Of a stretch of 64,000 bases of DNA, positions 46,268 to 59,500 are shown in pieces. The DNA is from Spisula solida (Eukaryota > Mollusca > Bivalvia > Venerida > Mactridae): NCBI GenBank assembly GCA_947247005.1, contig OX365956.1, positions 17,504,089-17,568,088 of the forward strand, in the 5' to 3' direction. A program made the translations under genes and the position numbers. Numbering within the stretch: position 1 is the first letter of the stretch; the number at the start of each line of letters is the position of its first letter. The notes under the pieces were generated by a model. It was not told the DNA's origin, did not search any database, and saw only the letters and a program-made list of their open reading frames with translations.

Positions 46268-49200
46268 CTAAGGAAATTGCAAAAACAATATTATAATCTA
46301 TGTAACATACATGTACTTAATACTAGCACTACATACATTCACAGAAAATTCAAGTCAAATAGAAACGATGGTAACGTCTAGCCATCCGTGAAAGAATGTT
46401 TATGTTAGTATAGCCAATATCTAATGGGCATTTTTACTGCACATGATGGTACCAACATGATGGCCATACAAAATTAGAAATGAAGAATTACACAAAAGAG
46501 CGAAAACAACCAAAAAACCAGCGAAACAATCAAAATCAGGAAATGGATGGATTGATCACATATTAAGAAGAGAAAACACCATCAACAGTACAGCACTTAC
46601 ATGGAAGCCAGAAGGAAAGCGGAAAGTAAGACGGCTGAAAACCACATGGAGGCGAACAACCGAACAGGAACGGAAATAATTCGGATGGAACAGTTGGACA
46701 ACTGCCAGGAATGTTGCCAAAGACAGAACTCAGTGGAGACAGCGTATCAAGTCATTATACACCAATGAATGTGAAGAGGATAGGTGAGGTGAAGTAATGG
46801 TACCAACTGGTCTTTCTTGTTTACAAAGAATATCATTTATAAACATAGCATATGCTTTGTCAAACATAATATTCATAAACGTCGGTTAAGTCATTGTTAT
46901 CGTTTAAACGTCTTCCGGGTGGAAAGTTTGTATAATTTTAAGCTCATCTTTACATTTTGTTTTTATACTCATGTTATCTTCTTTGTGGCCAAACTGAGTG
47001 TAAAATCCGTTATTACAACCAATGCAACTGAAATTAGCAAAATACTATATTTCTTAAAAAAGAAAACAACAAACGTGAATCTTATGCAACAAAGTAGGTA
47101 GTTTATTTCATTTCAATGTTGAATTGTTTAGCCAATATGACAAAAACTTTTTAAATAATCTTCACCAAAAATGTTTTGATGCGCATTGTGTATCTTTAAT
47201 AAAATTGTAATCTATAATCAAGTCATGAGGTATTCAGTCATTTAGTTCGATTAATCATCTAACCACGAGTGTTACTTGTAAGTAAAGTTGTATAAAAGAT
47301 TCAGTACAACCTTATCAATTCAATTTCAAGGATTGTACCATTGGTTTAATATGTTTCAGTATCGGTAGAAAATCTGCGTTTAAGGTGCTTAAAATTTCTC
47401 TATTGTGTCCCTTTACGCTTTCACATTCTTACCTATTTCGACACCGTCACCTACTCGAGAATGCGCAGGGGATGACAGGACTCCGGACCCACTGCAAAAT
47501 TGGCAAAATGTGTCTTATAGTAAGTTCAAGTAAATATCATAAGTAGTTTTACACTGTTTAGCCAGTGCTATGAGTCTGGTTGGGACAATCCGCTAAGAAA
47601 AACAATTCTGGATGGACTCCCACTTGAAAAACAAAACTGCATGTCCACCAACCCATGAGAAAATTGTCGGTTTCCGCGCATGTTCCATTTATATCATTGG
47701 GAGAGATATCGACCATCTAGGAATCATTGACCCCATGACTTACACGGGGGGGTCGGAATCGTTGAAAAAGAGCCACATAGGGGATAATTCTCCTGAAATG
47801 TTTGGTCAAATCAATACTGTGGTTTAGGAGAAGATATCAATTACAAGATTTTTTTATCTTTAGCCAATGCCCTACAAAAGTATTCAACAGATCTGAACCG
47901 TTAATTTTACAGCTTGACATGGACCACCTACTGACCATCCTGTGGAGTCAATACTATCGCTTGACATGGACCACCTACTGACCATTCCTGTGAAGTCAAT
48001 ACTACCGCTTGACATGGACCACCTACTGATCATTCCTGTAAAGTCTTTGGTCAAAATACACCCAGTGACTTTGTAGAAAGAGTCGTTTAAAGTGGACGTT
48101 GGTACACGACGGGAGCCGAACATCCAACCATCCATAAAGTTATAAATAGTGGATAGATCATTGATATTTTAAGCTAGAATGATCCTTGACAATTGTAGAT
48201 ATACTAACTGAATTTTACAATACATTTAGTGTCTGGCATGGTTGACTGCTCAAGTCGTGTAGATCTCGTCTCAAAATCAAGTTCTGAAACCTTTTAAAAC
48301 ATACAATGATTTAATAAGTGTTCACCAATGCGAATTACAGTCCGCCGATGATAACACGTCTAGCTTTTATTAACAAATGAAAATGTAAATCAAATGCATT
48401 TTCGCTCAATATTTTCTTTAATCTAGTCCATAATCACTTTTAATGGGTATACTCTTTCAATGTACGCTAATAGTACGTGACAAACCTAGTAAAATAATGT
48501 ACCTACATGTTTTTGTTTAAACTTTTTTTAAAATGATGTTTGGTGGCACACGTGTCTTTTTCTGACATCAACATATCAATATAGAAAACTAATTTATGAA
48601 TTGTCATATAAATGAATTATACTAATTAAGTAGAGAGATATTGGGTTCGAATACGACAATATCGCCAATATATTCTGCCATGAGCAATGGGTCAATTATC
48701 ATTTAGTCGTGAATTATGAAACTATACGAAAGCCTTCAGAACCATAGACACGAGATGACAGAAACAGACAAGCATTAATGTCTTCCAAGCCATCCAGATT
48801 AGAAACGAGATGACAGTATATATATAGCACTTACATGTCACCCAGGCCCCAATTCCACGAAAAACATAAGTTATTGCTCAGCTGAGACTGCTATTTTAAA
48901 AACATATTTTATTGGTTAAATGACTTTCAAGTATACTTGTATATATTGTTTTATCAGTTAGATGCCAATTTAATAGACCAATTCATAATAAGTCCGATTT
49001 TTACAGAAATGTTTGCTTTAAAGTTATAAACATCTGCAATAAAAACTTAATTCTGTTATAACAAGCTCAAGTACGAAGGTCTTAAATGTTCAGTACTGTT
49101 GGATTTCTATGAACAGTTCGTACAAACATCACCTCCTTAATAATTATTTAGCAATAAATACACTGTTTCCTGTAGCAATCTACGTCGCAAGACTATAATT

Positions 49201-50372
49201 GTAGTCATATAATAAATTTAAAATAGCAGTCTCAGCGGAGCAATCACTTAAGTTTTGTCGTGGAACTGGGGCCAGACCCTCCAAATTAGAATACTAAAAC
49301 AAATTCTGTGTGGCACAGACAACCCAAAAGCCTCACAGAAACGGCGGCTGCACCAACCAAGAGTCGGTCAGTGAAGCCCACATGGAAGATCGGGAAACCG
49401 AATGTGCCGGCCTCGTTTAAAAAATGGATTACTTACTTACTAGTCATAGAACGTACCATCCATTTCCCCGAAAAAGGATATCTCAAGCAAACCTAAAGAC
49501 ACTCACTCCGCAATAAGTACCGTTTACTTCGAATTTCGTGCTTAATTACCCTTACGAATGTAAGGGGGGCAATTATGAATGAAAACTATATTAAGGTGAA
49601 GTGAGGGTATTTTCTCCGAGTGGTTGTGGTTGGCTACTCTGATATCATCAGGCATAAGTGAATCATTACGCATATGTATCAGTTGCTTTTGGAAGAGCCA
49701 GTTAGTACCGGTTAATGAAATATTCAAGGAAAAGCAAAATTGTGTTTTAAAAATAGTCTTACCCAACTTCCTACTTTTGATTTTATGTACTTTTCTATCC
49801 AGCGGACATTTTACGTACAGGAATTTGCGTCGTTTCGACATCTTCCGTATACAAAACGAACAAAGCGTATGTCCACAAGGTAATATTTCCGGCACATGTT
49901 CCCCGTCGTCAAATTTGGAAACACAAATACTACATGTATCATCATCAATGTAAACGTGTGTTGTTGGATTTATCTCCTGTTCAAAAGATATATGAGAAAT
50001 ATCATCCACATTTTCCGCACCACTTGACTCACTGTCTGAGCCTACGTTGCCAACATCACCTACAATCAAGTTGATCCTTTCAATAAAGTCAGTATCTGAT
50101 TCAAAATCAATAGAAGAGGCTATGCTCACAGACCGATTTAAAACCTCGTCATTGTTTGAATTTAACGAACCGTCACCTAAATGTTCTAAACTATCACGTA
50201 CTTGTCTTAATCTTGGTCTTTGTCGATTAATACTTCCATTAAAAGTATCCCGCTGTAATCTACTAACATCAAAACCCCAATAGTCTAGATCTATATCTCC
50301 TTCGTTATTTTCACTGTCACAGTCAGCTTCTGACCCTGGTTCTTTATGTGGAGCACAAGCACACGTTCCCAT
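45408..50372 (-). CDS. RING-finger protein A (two coding exons, 489 aa)
   Basis: Exon 1 is 49763-50372 and exon 2 is 45408-46267. Donor TTGG|GTAAGA and acceptor TTCCTTAG|ATGATG join in phase 1 to give KL-D-DGMSDLHMHD. The protein starts MGTCACAP, a myristoylation/palmitoylation-type N-terminus (Gly2, Cys4, Cys6), suggesting membrane attachment. An acidic, serine-rich segment follows (68-130), then a RING finger with C147, C150, C166, H168, C171, C174, C189 and Asp192 as the eighth ligand (C3HC3D), as found in some E3 ubiquitin ligases. Exon 2 encodes ~286 acidic residues with repeated LND-V-x-I-V-E-x-(V/I)-P-N-E-x-(D/E)-G motifs, then basic RPQRRRRHLP and an aromatic C-terminus. I do not recognise a domain in exon 2. 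Predicted role: E3 ligase, substrate unknown. The intron contains a LINE fragment, a 48-bp tandem repeat and a MITE. Confidence 0.78.
46535..46791 (+). pseudogene. LINE 3' fragment (RT C-terminal tail) in the gene A intron
   Basis: Plus strand reads GNGWIDHILRRENTINSTAL, then TWKPEGKRKVRRLKTTWRRT, one stop, and TARNVAKDRTQWRQRIKSLY before the terminal stop. The W-I-G/D-H-x-L-R-R, G-K-R-x-x-x-R-x-K-x-T-W-R-R and A-x-D-R-x-x-W-R pattern is the conserved C-terminus of several animal LINE clades. Confidence 0.75.
47914..48043. repeat. tandem repeat, ~48-bp x ~2.7
   Basis: CTTGACATGGACCACCTACT followed by GACCATTCCTGTGAAGTCAA occurs three times with few changes, in the intron of RING gene A. Confidence 0.8.
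48845..49273. mobile_element. MITE with GGCCCCAATTCCACGA ends
   Basis: About 429 bp with ~55-bp inverted ends starting GGCCCCAATTCCACGA and, inverted, GGCCCCAGTTCCACGA, both leading into CTGAGACTGCTATTTTAAA. It lies in the intron of RING gene A. Confidence 0.78.
49763..50372 (-). CDS. RING protein A, exon 1 (acylation motif and RING)
   Basis: 203 codons plus one base. The ATG at 50372 is supported by conservation with gene B: both are preceded by the same 5' leader (AAACCAGTGAC and TAGATTC in each) and begin MG. Residues 57-65 (QVRDSLEHL) and 68-93 align with gene B; residues 13-56 have no counterpart there. Confidence 0.82.
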
Positions 50373-51836
50373 TGTCCGAATCTACGTTATACGGTCACTG
50401 GTTTAGGTCAAATCTTTAATATGTAGCTTAAAATACACACCTCGAATATTTCAAAGCTATCATAGATAAATGTACTGATTTAATACACATACAATAATTA
50501 CGTGTCGCTAAACTTAATTCAATTTTTCGTTTATCCAGTTTTCAAAGAATCAATGCGGAAGTTAAATGTATCTAGGTTTAAAACTAAATTGCATAAAAGT
50601 TGATTAACACATAGATGGCTGTACATAACAGAATTTCAACATAAATCGATTAACACATAGATGGCTGTAAAAGGGTTTTATCACAAAAATAAGGAAACAT
50701 GTTTTAATATAATTATATAATTACTAATTAGTATACAGCGAAAGAAATCTGATATCGATAGGCTAGGTCATATGATTTGATAACAAATTGCAATATTTAA
50801 ATTAAATTTGCTTAATTTAAGTGGTACAGTCACTAAAAAGTCCCGTGTGTTTAAATGTTGACTGGTTGTATTTGATGAGTTTGAAACGCGCGATTGGTTT
50901 TTTTACATACGTAATTTCTATATTAAGGTGTTATTATTTTACATTCATTTTAAAGCGTTTCAAATTAGTTATACTTGTATCCGTGAAAGATTGCCAGCGC
51001 TGCAGATAGATATAATTTCAGAATAAATGACACGCACATAAACCGAATGTCACTTAGGACGCCAACGGACTGGCCACGGATATTTAACGCTCCTAAACAT
51101 TGCCATGATCGAGCACTTTGTGATCAGCAGGGGTGTCAACAGAGCAAAATTTAAAATCCTGAAAATCATATGCGGCTGACCAATTTTGACAAACTAGAGG
51201 CCGTCAACCATATATAACTCAGTTTTTCAAACTTTTTATTGAAGAAAATCCTTCAGAGCAGATATAATTGACCATAACTATGCCCTTTCTTGAGATATTT
51301 TAATCAAATAACTTTTATTTTGGTAAGAAAGCATAGCTCTTCAAGAATATATCCGGTAAATTGACAACCCTGGATCAGGTTAGTTAAGGGGAGAGCCGGA
51401 ACTAAGTTTTGGAACTTGTGGCTCGACCCTTTTACCCATGAATATAAAATGTATTTATAGATGTAATTGTATGACAGTGATTGTATATTTTGTTTGGGTA
51501 ATAAATATGTTTTAACTATCAGGTCAGGCAACAAGATTGATCTTTAAAGACTCTATATCGATCTTCTGAGGACATTGGCCAAAAAGAACCCATATTCAAA
51601 CTAGATATACGTTCAAGAATTACCGATGCAATACGCAGCCAGTATATGTTCTTTTTATAAAACCGAGGGGACATCATTCCCTTGCCCAACCTACCGCCCC
51701 AATTGTCGGGAACGTGTACACGCGTCCGTGTATTGCATCCACAAGGTACTTCTAGGATTTGGCTTACTAAACTACTAGCAAAGTTCTAAGTTTTGAACAT
51801 TGTTCCGTCATTTGTTTTCACATGGTAATCAGGTGT
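50373..51836. other. upstream flank of RING gene A
   Basis: No gene seen. The ~40 bp next to the start codon match the leader of gene B. A short duplicated phrase (GATTAACACATAGATGGCTGTA) occurs at about 50601 and 50649. Short open frames lack domains. Confidence 0.4.
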
Positions 51837-52270
51837 TTAAGTGATCAAGAAATATATTATTTGCTCGTCACGATCAGATGTATGCCGAGGAATGTTCGGC
51901 ATCGACGGGCAGGCCCAAGTAGTTAAGATTTGAGTATGCCTTTGTTGCGCTAGCTGTCGTGGTAACCGGTGCGCACGCACATTGCTCTCATCAGTATTTT
52001 TGGTGATAATGTTGCGTAGAGTATAAAACGGAGTACTAGAAACGACTGTGTGGCGGTCACTAAGTGGATCGGCTATGTTGTTGGAAGTTGGTGTTAATGT
52101 CGCACGGCGTCTGCAAATATTAGTAAAATGTTTGGGCTGGGAGCGTAGGACGGGCTGGTCAATATTGATGTAGTCACTAACTTTATTTACATTTGGGACT
52201 TTCTCAATTCTCATGACACTATCCAGCGTGTTAGGATCTCCCCTGCTTTGCGACCATATGAATGGTGGAT
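51837..52270 (-). pseudogene. orphan fragment of the RING-gene second exon
   Basis: The minus strand starts abruptly at DPPFIWSQSRGDPNTLDSVM and continues VPNVNKVSDYINIDQPVLRS, with RRATLTPTSN, TLRNIITKNTDESNVRAHRL and PRQ. It aligns with gene A exon 2 from DPPFIRLQ to SRRLPRHETQ. It lacks the exon start, the C-terminal aromatic end and any RING exon nearby, so it looks like a broken third family member. Confidence 0.7.
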
Positions 52271-52659
52271 CCGTTTTAAGTTATTTACACGTATGCAAAC
52301 CCAATCTCGCGTTTCAAACATATTATTAACATAATTTAAACCAACAGGGAGTTGCATCATGGAAATAAACAAACGAAATTTATACAGCGAAAAACATTTG
52401 GTAAAAATAACGTAATTTTGCGTAAACAGGGGTTTTAGAATTCCGGAATAATCGGTATCTGCTGCATTAGGAAGAAGTATCTTTTCTGCACCAAATACAA
52501 GTTATCAAAGAATTGACAAAGTTATGGTCATTTGAAGTTTTATTATCTGAATTTTAATAATAAAACAATGTTTGAAGCCTAGTTCAGGTTTGAGTGCTTA
52601 TTGCACCCGAAACCGACTTGCATGCCTCTGTAGAACCCCTGAATAAAATACGATCCTAC

Positions 52660-53760
52660 ATGAGCCGTTTTCCAGGAAAACCGGGCTTAGTGACAAAAAT
52701 ATGAAAAACATGATAATATAGCATTAGAAAGACAAGACTCTTTTGAACAGTTTCTGAAAATTTGAGCAAAATATAACATCATATTATAAACTTTTTAACT
52801 AACCACTCCCCCACAGGTAACTGTATCATTGATAAAGAGTAAACCATTTTTTTATCTTATCTTAGAATGAATTTGTACTAGAGTAGTCAGATTTTTTATG
52901 ATATCAAAAACAAGAATTGGCTTTCGATATCTTCATAAAGTAATTGCATTAATAGACAACGTCGTTAGAACATACAAAATCCCATTGAAATTGATCAACT
53001 AGTTAAAAAGTTATACCATAAAATGTATACCATGGTGTCCAGTCTGTCACTGCATGAGGTGCATTTAATAGAAACGACAATACTATTCTAAACGAGAAAA
53101 AAAGAAAGTGATATCACGCCCTATGGGTTTATTTTCTTTTTTGTGGACAGATTTGTAAAATATCTGTATCAAATTAAAGACGAAGCACTCTTGTTTCTGA
53201 TTATGTGAATATATTTAACATAACCCCAGAATTGATGAAATGTATATTAAAAACAAACTGCACCTCAGTGACTGTGTGGTCAATTTCCCTTGTCATAAAC
53301 CTCTCTAAGATATTATAAATTTTATAAAAATAATTTTGTTTGGTTTACTCTTTATTAATGATACAGTTACCTGTGCTTCCCCCTACTTTGTGAGTGACGC
53401 CGCAAACGTCATTCAAACGTTATGTGACATTACTTTAACAAGAAAGTTCATAAATCCAGTATTTGATGAGTTCTTGACGTGATTTTTTCAAAATTGTAGC
53501 TACTGTTTTCAACCCCACTAACCCCTCGTTTTCTCAATATGGATACTCTTCAGAAATTGGTTACCATAGCAACGACAGATGATATTTTAACATGATTCAT
53601 GAGAAAAAATAAATCTAAGACATAGTTCTATATTATCTTATAACTTAAACATAAATCAAAGAGCATGACTTTTTTGTCATTTAAGAGTGGTTTCTTAACC
53701 TTTATACATAAATACTAATACAATGTCACTAAACCCGGTTTTCCTGGAGAACGGCTCATA
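52660..53760. mobile_element. element with TGAGCCGTT-CCAGGAAAACC ends, containing another MITE
   Basis: Ends TGAGCCGTTTTCCAGGAAAA and, inverted, TGAGCCGTTCTCCAGGAAAA, each continuing CCGGG(C/T)TTAGTGACA. It shares the AACGTCATTCAAACGTTAT segment with 1031-1690 and contains the MITE at 52812-53375. Related single ends are seen at 39683-39705 and 44590-44628. Confidence 0.7.
52812..53375. mobile_element. CACAGGTAACTG MITE, uninterrupted copy
   Basis: 564-bp element with 34-bp inverted ends beginning CACAGGTAACTGTATCATT. Interior landmarks: ATATCAAAAACAAGAATTG, CCATGGTGTCCAGTC, TATGGGTTTATTTTCTT. It serves as the empty-site reference for 56616-58663. Confidence 0.75.
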
Positions 53761-55586
53761 TGTATTGGTATAAGGTTTTTTTCGCGGTAAACTAATCGAC
53801 GTTTTCTTATTTCTATGTTAAAATACCTTCCGTGTGTTAACCAACTGGTGTGTAATGTAAGTTTATCTAAACCAAAGAGCTTTGCTTAAACCATTGACAA
53901 ATTCAATAATTCACTTATAAACTGAATTTTAGTATAAGATTCAATGAATTAAGTAAATCGACACGTAAATACATGTATTTCATTGGTACAGTTCGTCGCC
54001 TTAGTCTAAAAATGTCCTATCTACCAATTTCACTTTTTCGAGAAAATGAGGTTTGAAGATTCACATTCAAATATCTTTTTAACGTTCCGTCCAAATTAAA
54101 GCAAATTTTAGATCATTATCAATATGTACGAATAGATTATTATTTTGGTTTATGATTTGGGAACACTCTGACTCACCTAACTGTTTATGGCAATTTATAA
54201 GCATTGCAATATTGCTTGAGATCATACTCTTTATTTTATTCTATTATAGAATGTACCTCCTAAAATTCCAAGATTTTCAAACTTTTAGTTAATACACAAG
54301 TCGTTAAGATCAATTGGAAATCAACAATAAAGTATTGCCAAAGACACGAAAGTCGGCTTATAAAATTGTGCCTGTTTTATGGCCACTTTAGTCAATTAGT
54401 ACTGGTGAATTAAGGAATCAATTAAGTAACGTGTAGCTGATGATTTCATTCAATACTGATGAATTACAAAATACATGGTGTCCAAAAAGAAAGTATACAG
54501 TTTCAGTATTTATTTATAAAATCGCTTCATTCTGCTATCGTAAAAAAAGTACACATGTGTAAACAAAAGATGTAAGTTTTTTCTGGTACCAGTTTTAAGA
54601 TTATATAACTTGGATATTGTTTTAGAAAAATGTAAATTTACTGAAAATACCTTATTTTGCCCGTGACGTCTATTCAGTAATTTAACACGTTCTCAAGATA
54701 TCTATCCTTCTTACGTTTTCCTTCTTGCACTTCTTTTAAACTATTGATAATATTTGCACATATGTCTAAACTTGCCTTACGCAGTATGATTTCAGTAGGT
54801 AAAGAATGTAGAAATAAACATCGATCGCAACTTATTCACGACGATGCCAGTGTAGGACAACACTGTTTTTTTGAAAACCAAAACATAATCAAATATATAA
54901 TCATACTTGATCTAGTCCATTGACATCCATTGTGTCTATAGGCAACTATCTGTAACGATCAAACATTCTATAGGCAACTATCTGTACCGATCAAACATTA
55001 ATCACATGTAACCTATCCAAAAATAGCTATCCAAAAACTATGTCTAAGTCCCTTAACTGATTCAAGGAACATTTTGACATCCGACAGAGAAATTAATATT
55101 ATGATACGTATCCCAATTAAATATTTAATCAAATTATACTTACATTTTCAAAATACACTATATCTTATACTCATTCTGTCATTAGTTCAAAGACATTTCT
55201 TTCCCGGAAGTTAACAATATACCAGCCATTTTCAAAAATATTTCAGGCGTCACGTGGGCAATCGAAGCTCATTGATTGGTCTATACCATTTCTTACTTTT
55301 AAACTGCTCTATGTGGTGGATATACGACAAAATGCACGCTAATATATGGCAGGTGAAAAACGTGGAGATAAGGCATAATACGACCCGCTAAATCGATTAA
55401 TCGAATGGTGTGTTTATCTCATTTTTGGCAAAAAAATGGAGATAGGACACTTTAAGAGTGAGGCGACGAGTTATCAAGGACAGTCGTGAAATAGCCGCTG
55501 TGTGTATTAATAATATGTTTTAAGTATTACTAAGTAACTAAGTAACTTTGAGTTAAACCAGTGACTGCATGATATAGATTCAGATA
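53761..55586. other. upstream flank of RING gene B
   Basis: No gene seen. Contains a 33-bp tandem duplication (TCTATAGGCAACTATCTGTA at 54937 and 54969) and the leader of gene B shared with gene A in the last ~40 bp. Confidence 0.4.
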
Positions 55587-56553
55587 ATGGGAATGTCTGT
55601 CAGTACTCCGCATGGACAAATAGAACCGGTGCCAGATACAGTAAGCCAAGTACGAGATAGTTTAGAACATTTAAGAGGCGGTTCGTTAAATTCAAACAAC
55701 TACGAGGTTTTAAATCGGTCTATGAGCACAGCGACTTCTAATGGTAGTGAATCAGATCCTGGATTAATTGACGGTTCGTTAAATTCAAACAACTACGAGG
55801 TTTTAAATCGGTCTGTGATCACAGCGACTTCTAATGGTAGTGAATCAGATCATGGATTAATTGACGGTTCGTTAAATTCAAACAGCGACGAGGTTTTAAA
55901 TCGGTCTGTGAGCACAGCGACTTCTAATGGTAGAGAATCAGATCCTGGATTAATTGACGGTTCGTTTAATTCAAACAACGACGAGCTTTTAAATCAGTCT
56001 GTGGGCACAGCCATTTCTATTGGTGATGAGCCAGATCCTGGATTAATTGACGGTTCGTTAAATTCAAACAACGACGAGGTTTTAAATCGGTCTGTGAGCA
56101 CAGCCACTTCTATTGGTGGTGAATCAGATCCTGGATTAATTGACGGTTCGTTAAATTCAAACAACGACGAGGTTTTAAATCGGTCTGCGAGCACAGCCAC
56201 TTCTGTTGATTTTGAATCAGATACTGGATTTAGTGAAAACTTCGACTCGAATTTTGATGCAGATGGCAACGTAGGCTCAGACAGTGAGTCAAGTGGTGCG
56301 GAGAATGTGGATAATATTTCTCATCACTCTTTCGAACAGGAGATAAATCCAACAACACACGTTTATATTAATGATGATTCATGTAGTATTTGTGTTTCCA
56401 AATTTGACGACGGGGAACATGCACCGGAAATATTACCATGTGGACATACGCTTTGTTCGTATTGTATACGGAAGATGTCAAAAAGAAATAACTTCCTCTA
56501 CATGAAATGTCCGCTGGACAGAAAAGTACATTATCTCAAAATTGGGAATTCGG
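55587..56553 (+). CDS. RING protein B, exon 1
   Basis: 322 codons plus one base, uninterrupted. Start codon context and 5' leader are conserved with gene A (ATAATGGGAA versus ACAATGGGAA). The RING segment is almost identical to A over residues 258-315 (KFDDGEH-PEILPCGHTLC), suggesting selection or recent duplication. Confidence 0.8.
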
Positions 56554-59500
56554 GTAAGATTGTTTTTAAAACACAATTTAGTTTTTCTTGGAATACATTA
56601 ATAAACGCTACAAAACACAGGTAACACTGTATTACGGATAAAGAGTAGTTTTTTTTATAAAATGTATGTTATCTTAAAAAGGTGCACTAAAGTTGTCAGA
56701 TTGTTATTATATCAAAAACAAGAATTGTTAGATCTACTTCAATGCAAAATCACATCGGAATTGACCGAGAAGTAAAATGTTATGCATGAAATGTATATCA
56801 CGGTGTCCAGTCATTTACTAAGATGCCTTCAATAAAAATGACAATGTTATTTTAAACGAGAAAAAAAGAAGTGAGTACACGTACCTATGGGTTTATTTTC
56901 TTATTGATGGACGGATTTTCAAAATGTTGATTCAAATGAAAGATTCAGCTCTCTAGTTTCTGATTATGTAAGCACTTTACAATAAGAGGATCATTGGCCC
57001 TTAAGCGCTTATCTGATGACTAGCAGTTAAGGCAAAATCAGTATTTGTTATGATATGAACTTAATATTTGATGCAGATTTTACAAATTCACACTTCGTGG
57101 CCAGGTTTTATAAAGATGAGTTACAAATGTGACCTCAAGAGTATAAACAAGGTTTTTCTTTAATGTGATCTGATTACCAAGTTTTTGACCCCAGATGACC
57201 CAGTTACGAACTTGACCTAACTTTCATACGAACATTGTTACCAAAGTCCATAAAGGTAAGGTAAAATGTGACCTCTAGAGATTTAACAAGGTTTTAATTC
57301 AATGAAACCTGGTGACCTAGTTTTTAAAACCATGTGACCCAGTTGCGCACATGACCTAGATTTTATAGAGACAGACATTGTGACCAAAACGCGTGAACAT
57401 TGGAGTGTTAACAATGTTATTCTTTGATTTGACCTTGTGACGTAGTTTTTGACCCCAGATGACCCAGTTATAAACTTGACATAGATTTTATACAGACAAA
57501 CATTGTGACCAAGTTTAATAAAGATAAGGTAAACATGTGACCTCTAGAGTGTTAACAAGGGTATTCTTCAATGTGACATAGTGACCTTGTTTGTGACCAT
57601 AGATGACCCAGTTGCGAACTTGACCTGGAATTCATAAAGGTACACATTATGACCAGGTTTCATTAAGATTATTAAGAAAATGTGACCTCTAGAGTGTTAA
57701 CAACGTTTTTATTTTATTTGACCTAGTGACCTAGTGTTTGACCCCAGATGACCCAGTTATGAACTTGACCTAGATTTTATAGAGACAAACATTATGACCA
57801 AGTTTTATAAATATTAGGTAAAAATGTGACCTCTAGAGTGTTAACAAGGTTTTTCTTCAGTGTGACCTGGTGGTCGACCTAGTGCTTGACCCAAGGTGAC
57901 CCAGTTGTAAACTTGACCTAGATTTAATAAAGGTTTACATTATGACCAAGTTTCATTAAGATTATATAAAAAATGTGACCTCTAGAGTGTTAACAAAGTT
58001 TTTATTTTATTTGACCTAGTGTTTACCCCAGATGACCCAGTTATGACCTTGACCTAGATTTTATAGAGACAAACATTATGACCAAGTTTCATAAAGATTA
58101 GGTAAAATGTGACCTCTAGAGTGTAAACAAGGTTTTTCTTCAATGTGACCTGGTGATCGACCTAGTGCTTGACCCAAGGTGACCCAGTTGTAAACTTGAC
58201 CTAGATTTAATAAAGGTTCAAATTGTGACCAAGTTTCATTAAGATTATGTCAAAAATGTGACCTCTAGAGTGTTAACAATAGTTTGCTTTGCTTTGTTTT
58301 GTTTTGACCCCGCAAGGACCCAGTTACGAAAGTGACCTAGATTTCACAGAGACAAACATTGTGACCAAGTTTCATCAGGATTAAGTGAAAAGTGTGACCT
58401 CTAGAGTGTTAACAGTCAAATTGTTGACGGTGGACGACGGCCGGTGGACGGCGCATAGGGCGATCAAAACATCTCACCATGAGCACCTTTTGCTTAGGTG
58501 AGCTAACAACATCATTATTAATGAAATATTTATTAAATCAAAGTGTACCTCGGTGACTGTCTGGTCAATTTTCCGTGTTATGAACCTTTCTTAGTCTGTA
58601 AATTATATAACATAAAGTTTATATAAAAATACTATTTATCAATGATACGTACAGCTACCTGTGGTACAAACTGGCCCGTACACAAGTTACTGATGACACG
58701 AGTGTAGCCAAACACAATCACTCGGAAGGACCCTTTTAAGTGTAGTTTCCATTCATAATTACCTCACTTAATGGTTCATTGTACATGGAATTCATAGTCT
58801 ACACAGTACGAGGGTCGTTCATTTAATACCCGGACGATCGCCATAGCGCTTGATTGAAACATGCAATTGTAATAAATTTTCGTTTAATAAGACGTACTTA
58901 CCAACTATATAAAAACGATAATGATACAATTTCGTAAAAGTATTAGTCATACACCTATGAAACTAAGGAAACTATTTTAGAGAAGCCTTTTGGAAATATT
59001 CATTTCGGTGGATTTCTGCTTATAAAGGGTTCCATGATTACAAGGATCACCTCGCGATGATCCGAGGACGGGCTAACCTAACGTCAGAAACAGGAATTGT
59101 CGTCGATGAAGGGAGTGGAGGGGTTAAACACTATTTGAAGAATACTACTAAAGTAATTACGGAACCGTGCGAAATTATCGTTAATACAGCATTTAACATC
59201 ACTACCGAACATCTAAAAATGGTAAATGTGTGTGCTCGCGTGACTTTATGGCTCCAAAACGAAGATCAAATAGAGAAAAGGTGTTACGTTTTAGGAGCGA
59301 AAATGGCGTAACGTCACAATATTTTGACGTCGACTTGGGCCGACTCGCGTTACATGTACTTATTAAAACACGTATATTATGTAAACCCTTCGTCGCAACA
59401 ATTTGAAATTTCGTATGTGAATTAAGGAATGGTGTAAATGTATTTCTGTACGTTTTCATCAATATCGGTCCACTAGCTTTCCAGCAATATCGATCGTCCG

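Noticed and set aside
47612..47827. 71-aa open frame
   Set aside because: No domain, no splice-site support, and it lies in the intron of RING gene A.
48610..48660. tRNA-like box B (GGGTTCGAATACGAC)
   Set aside because: No matching box A at the right distance.
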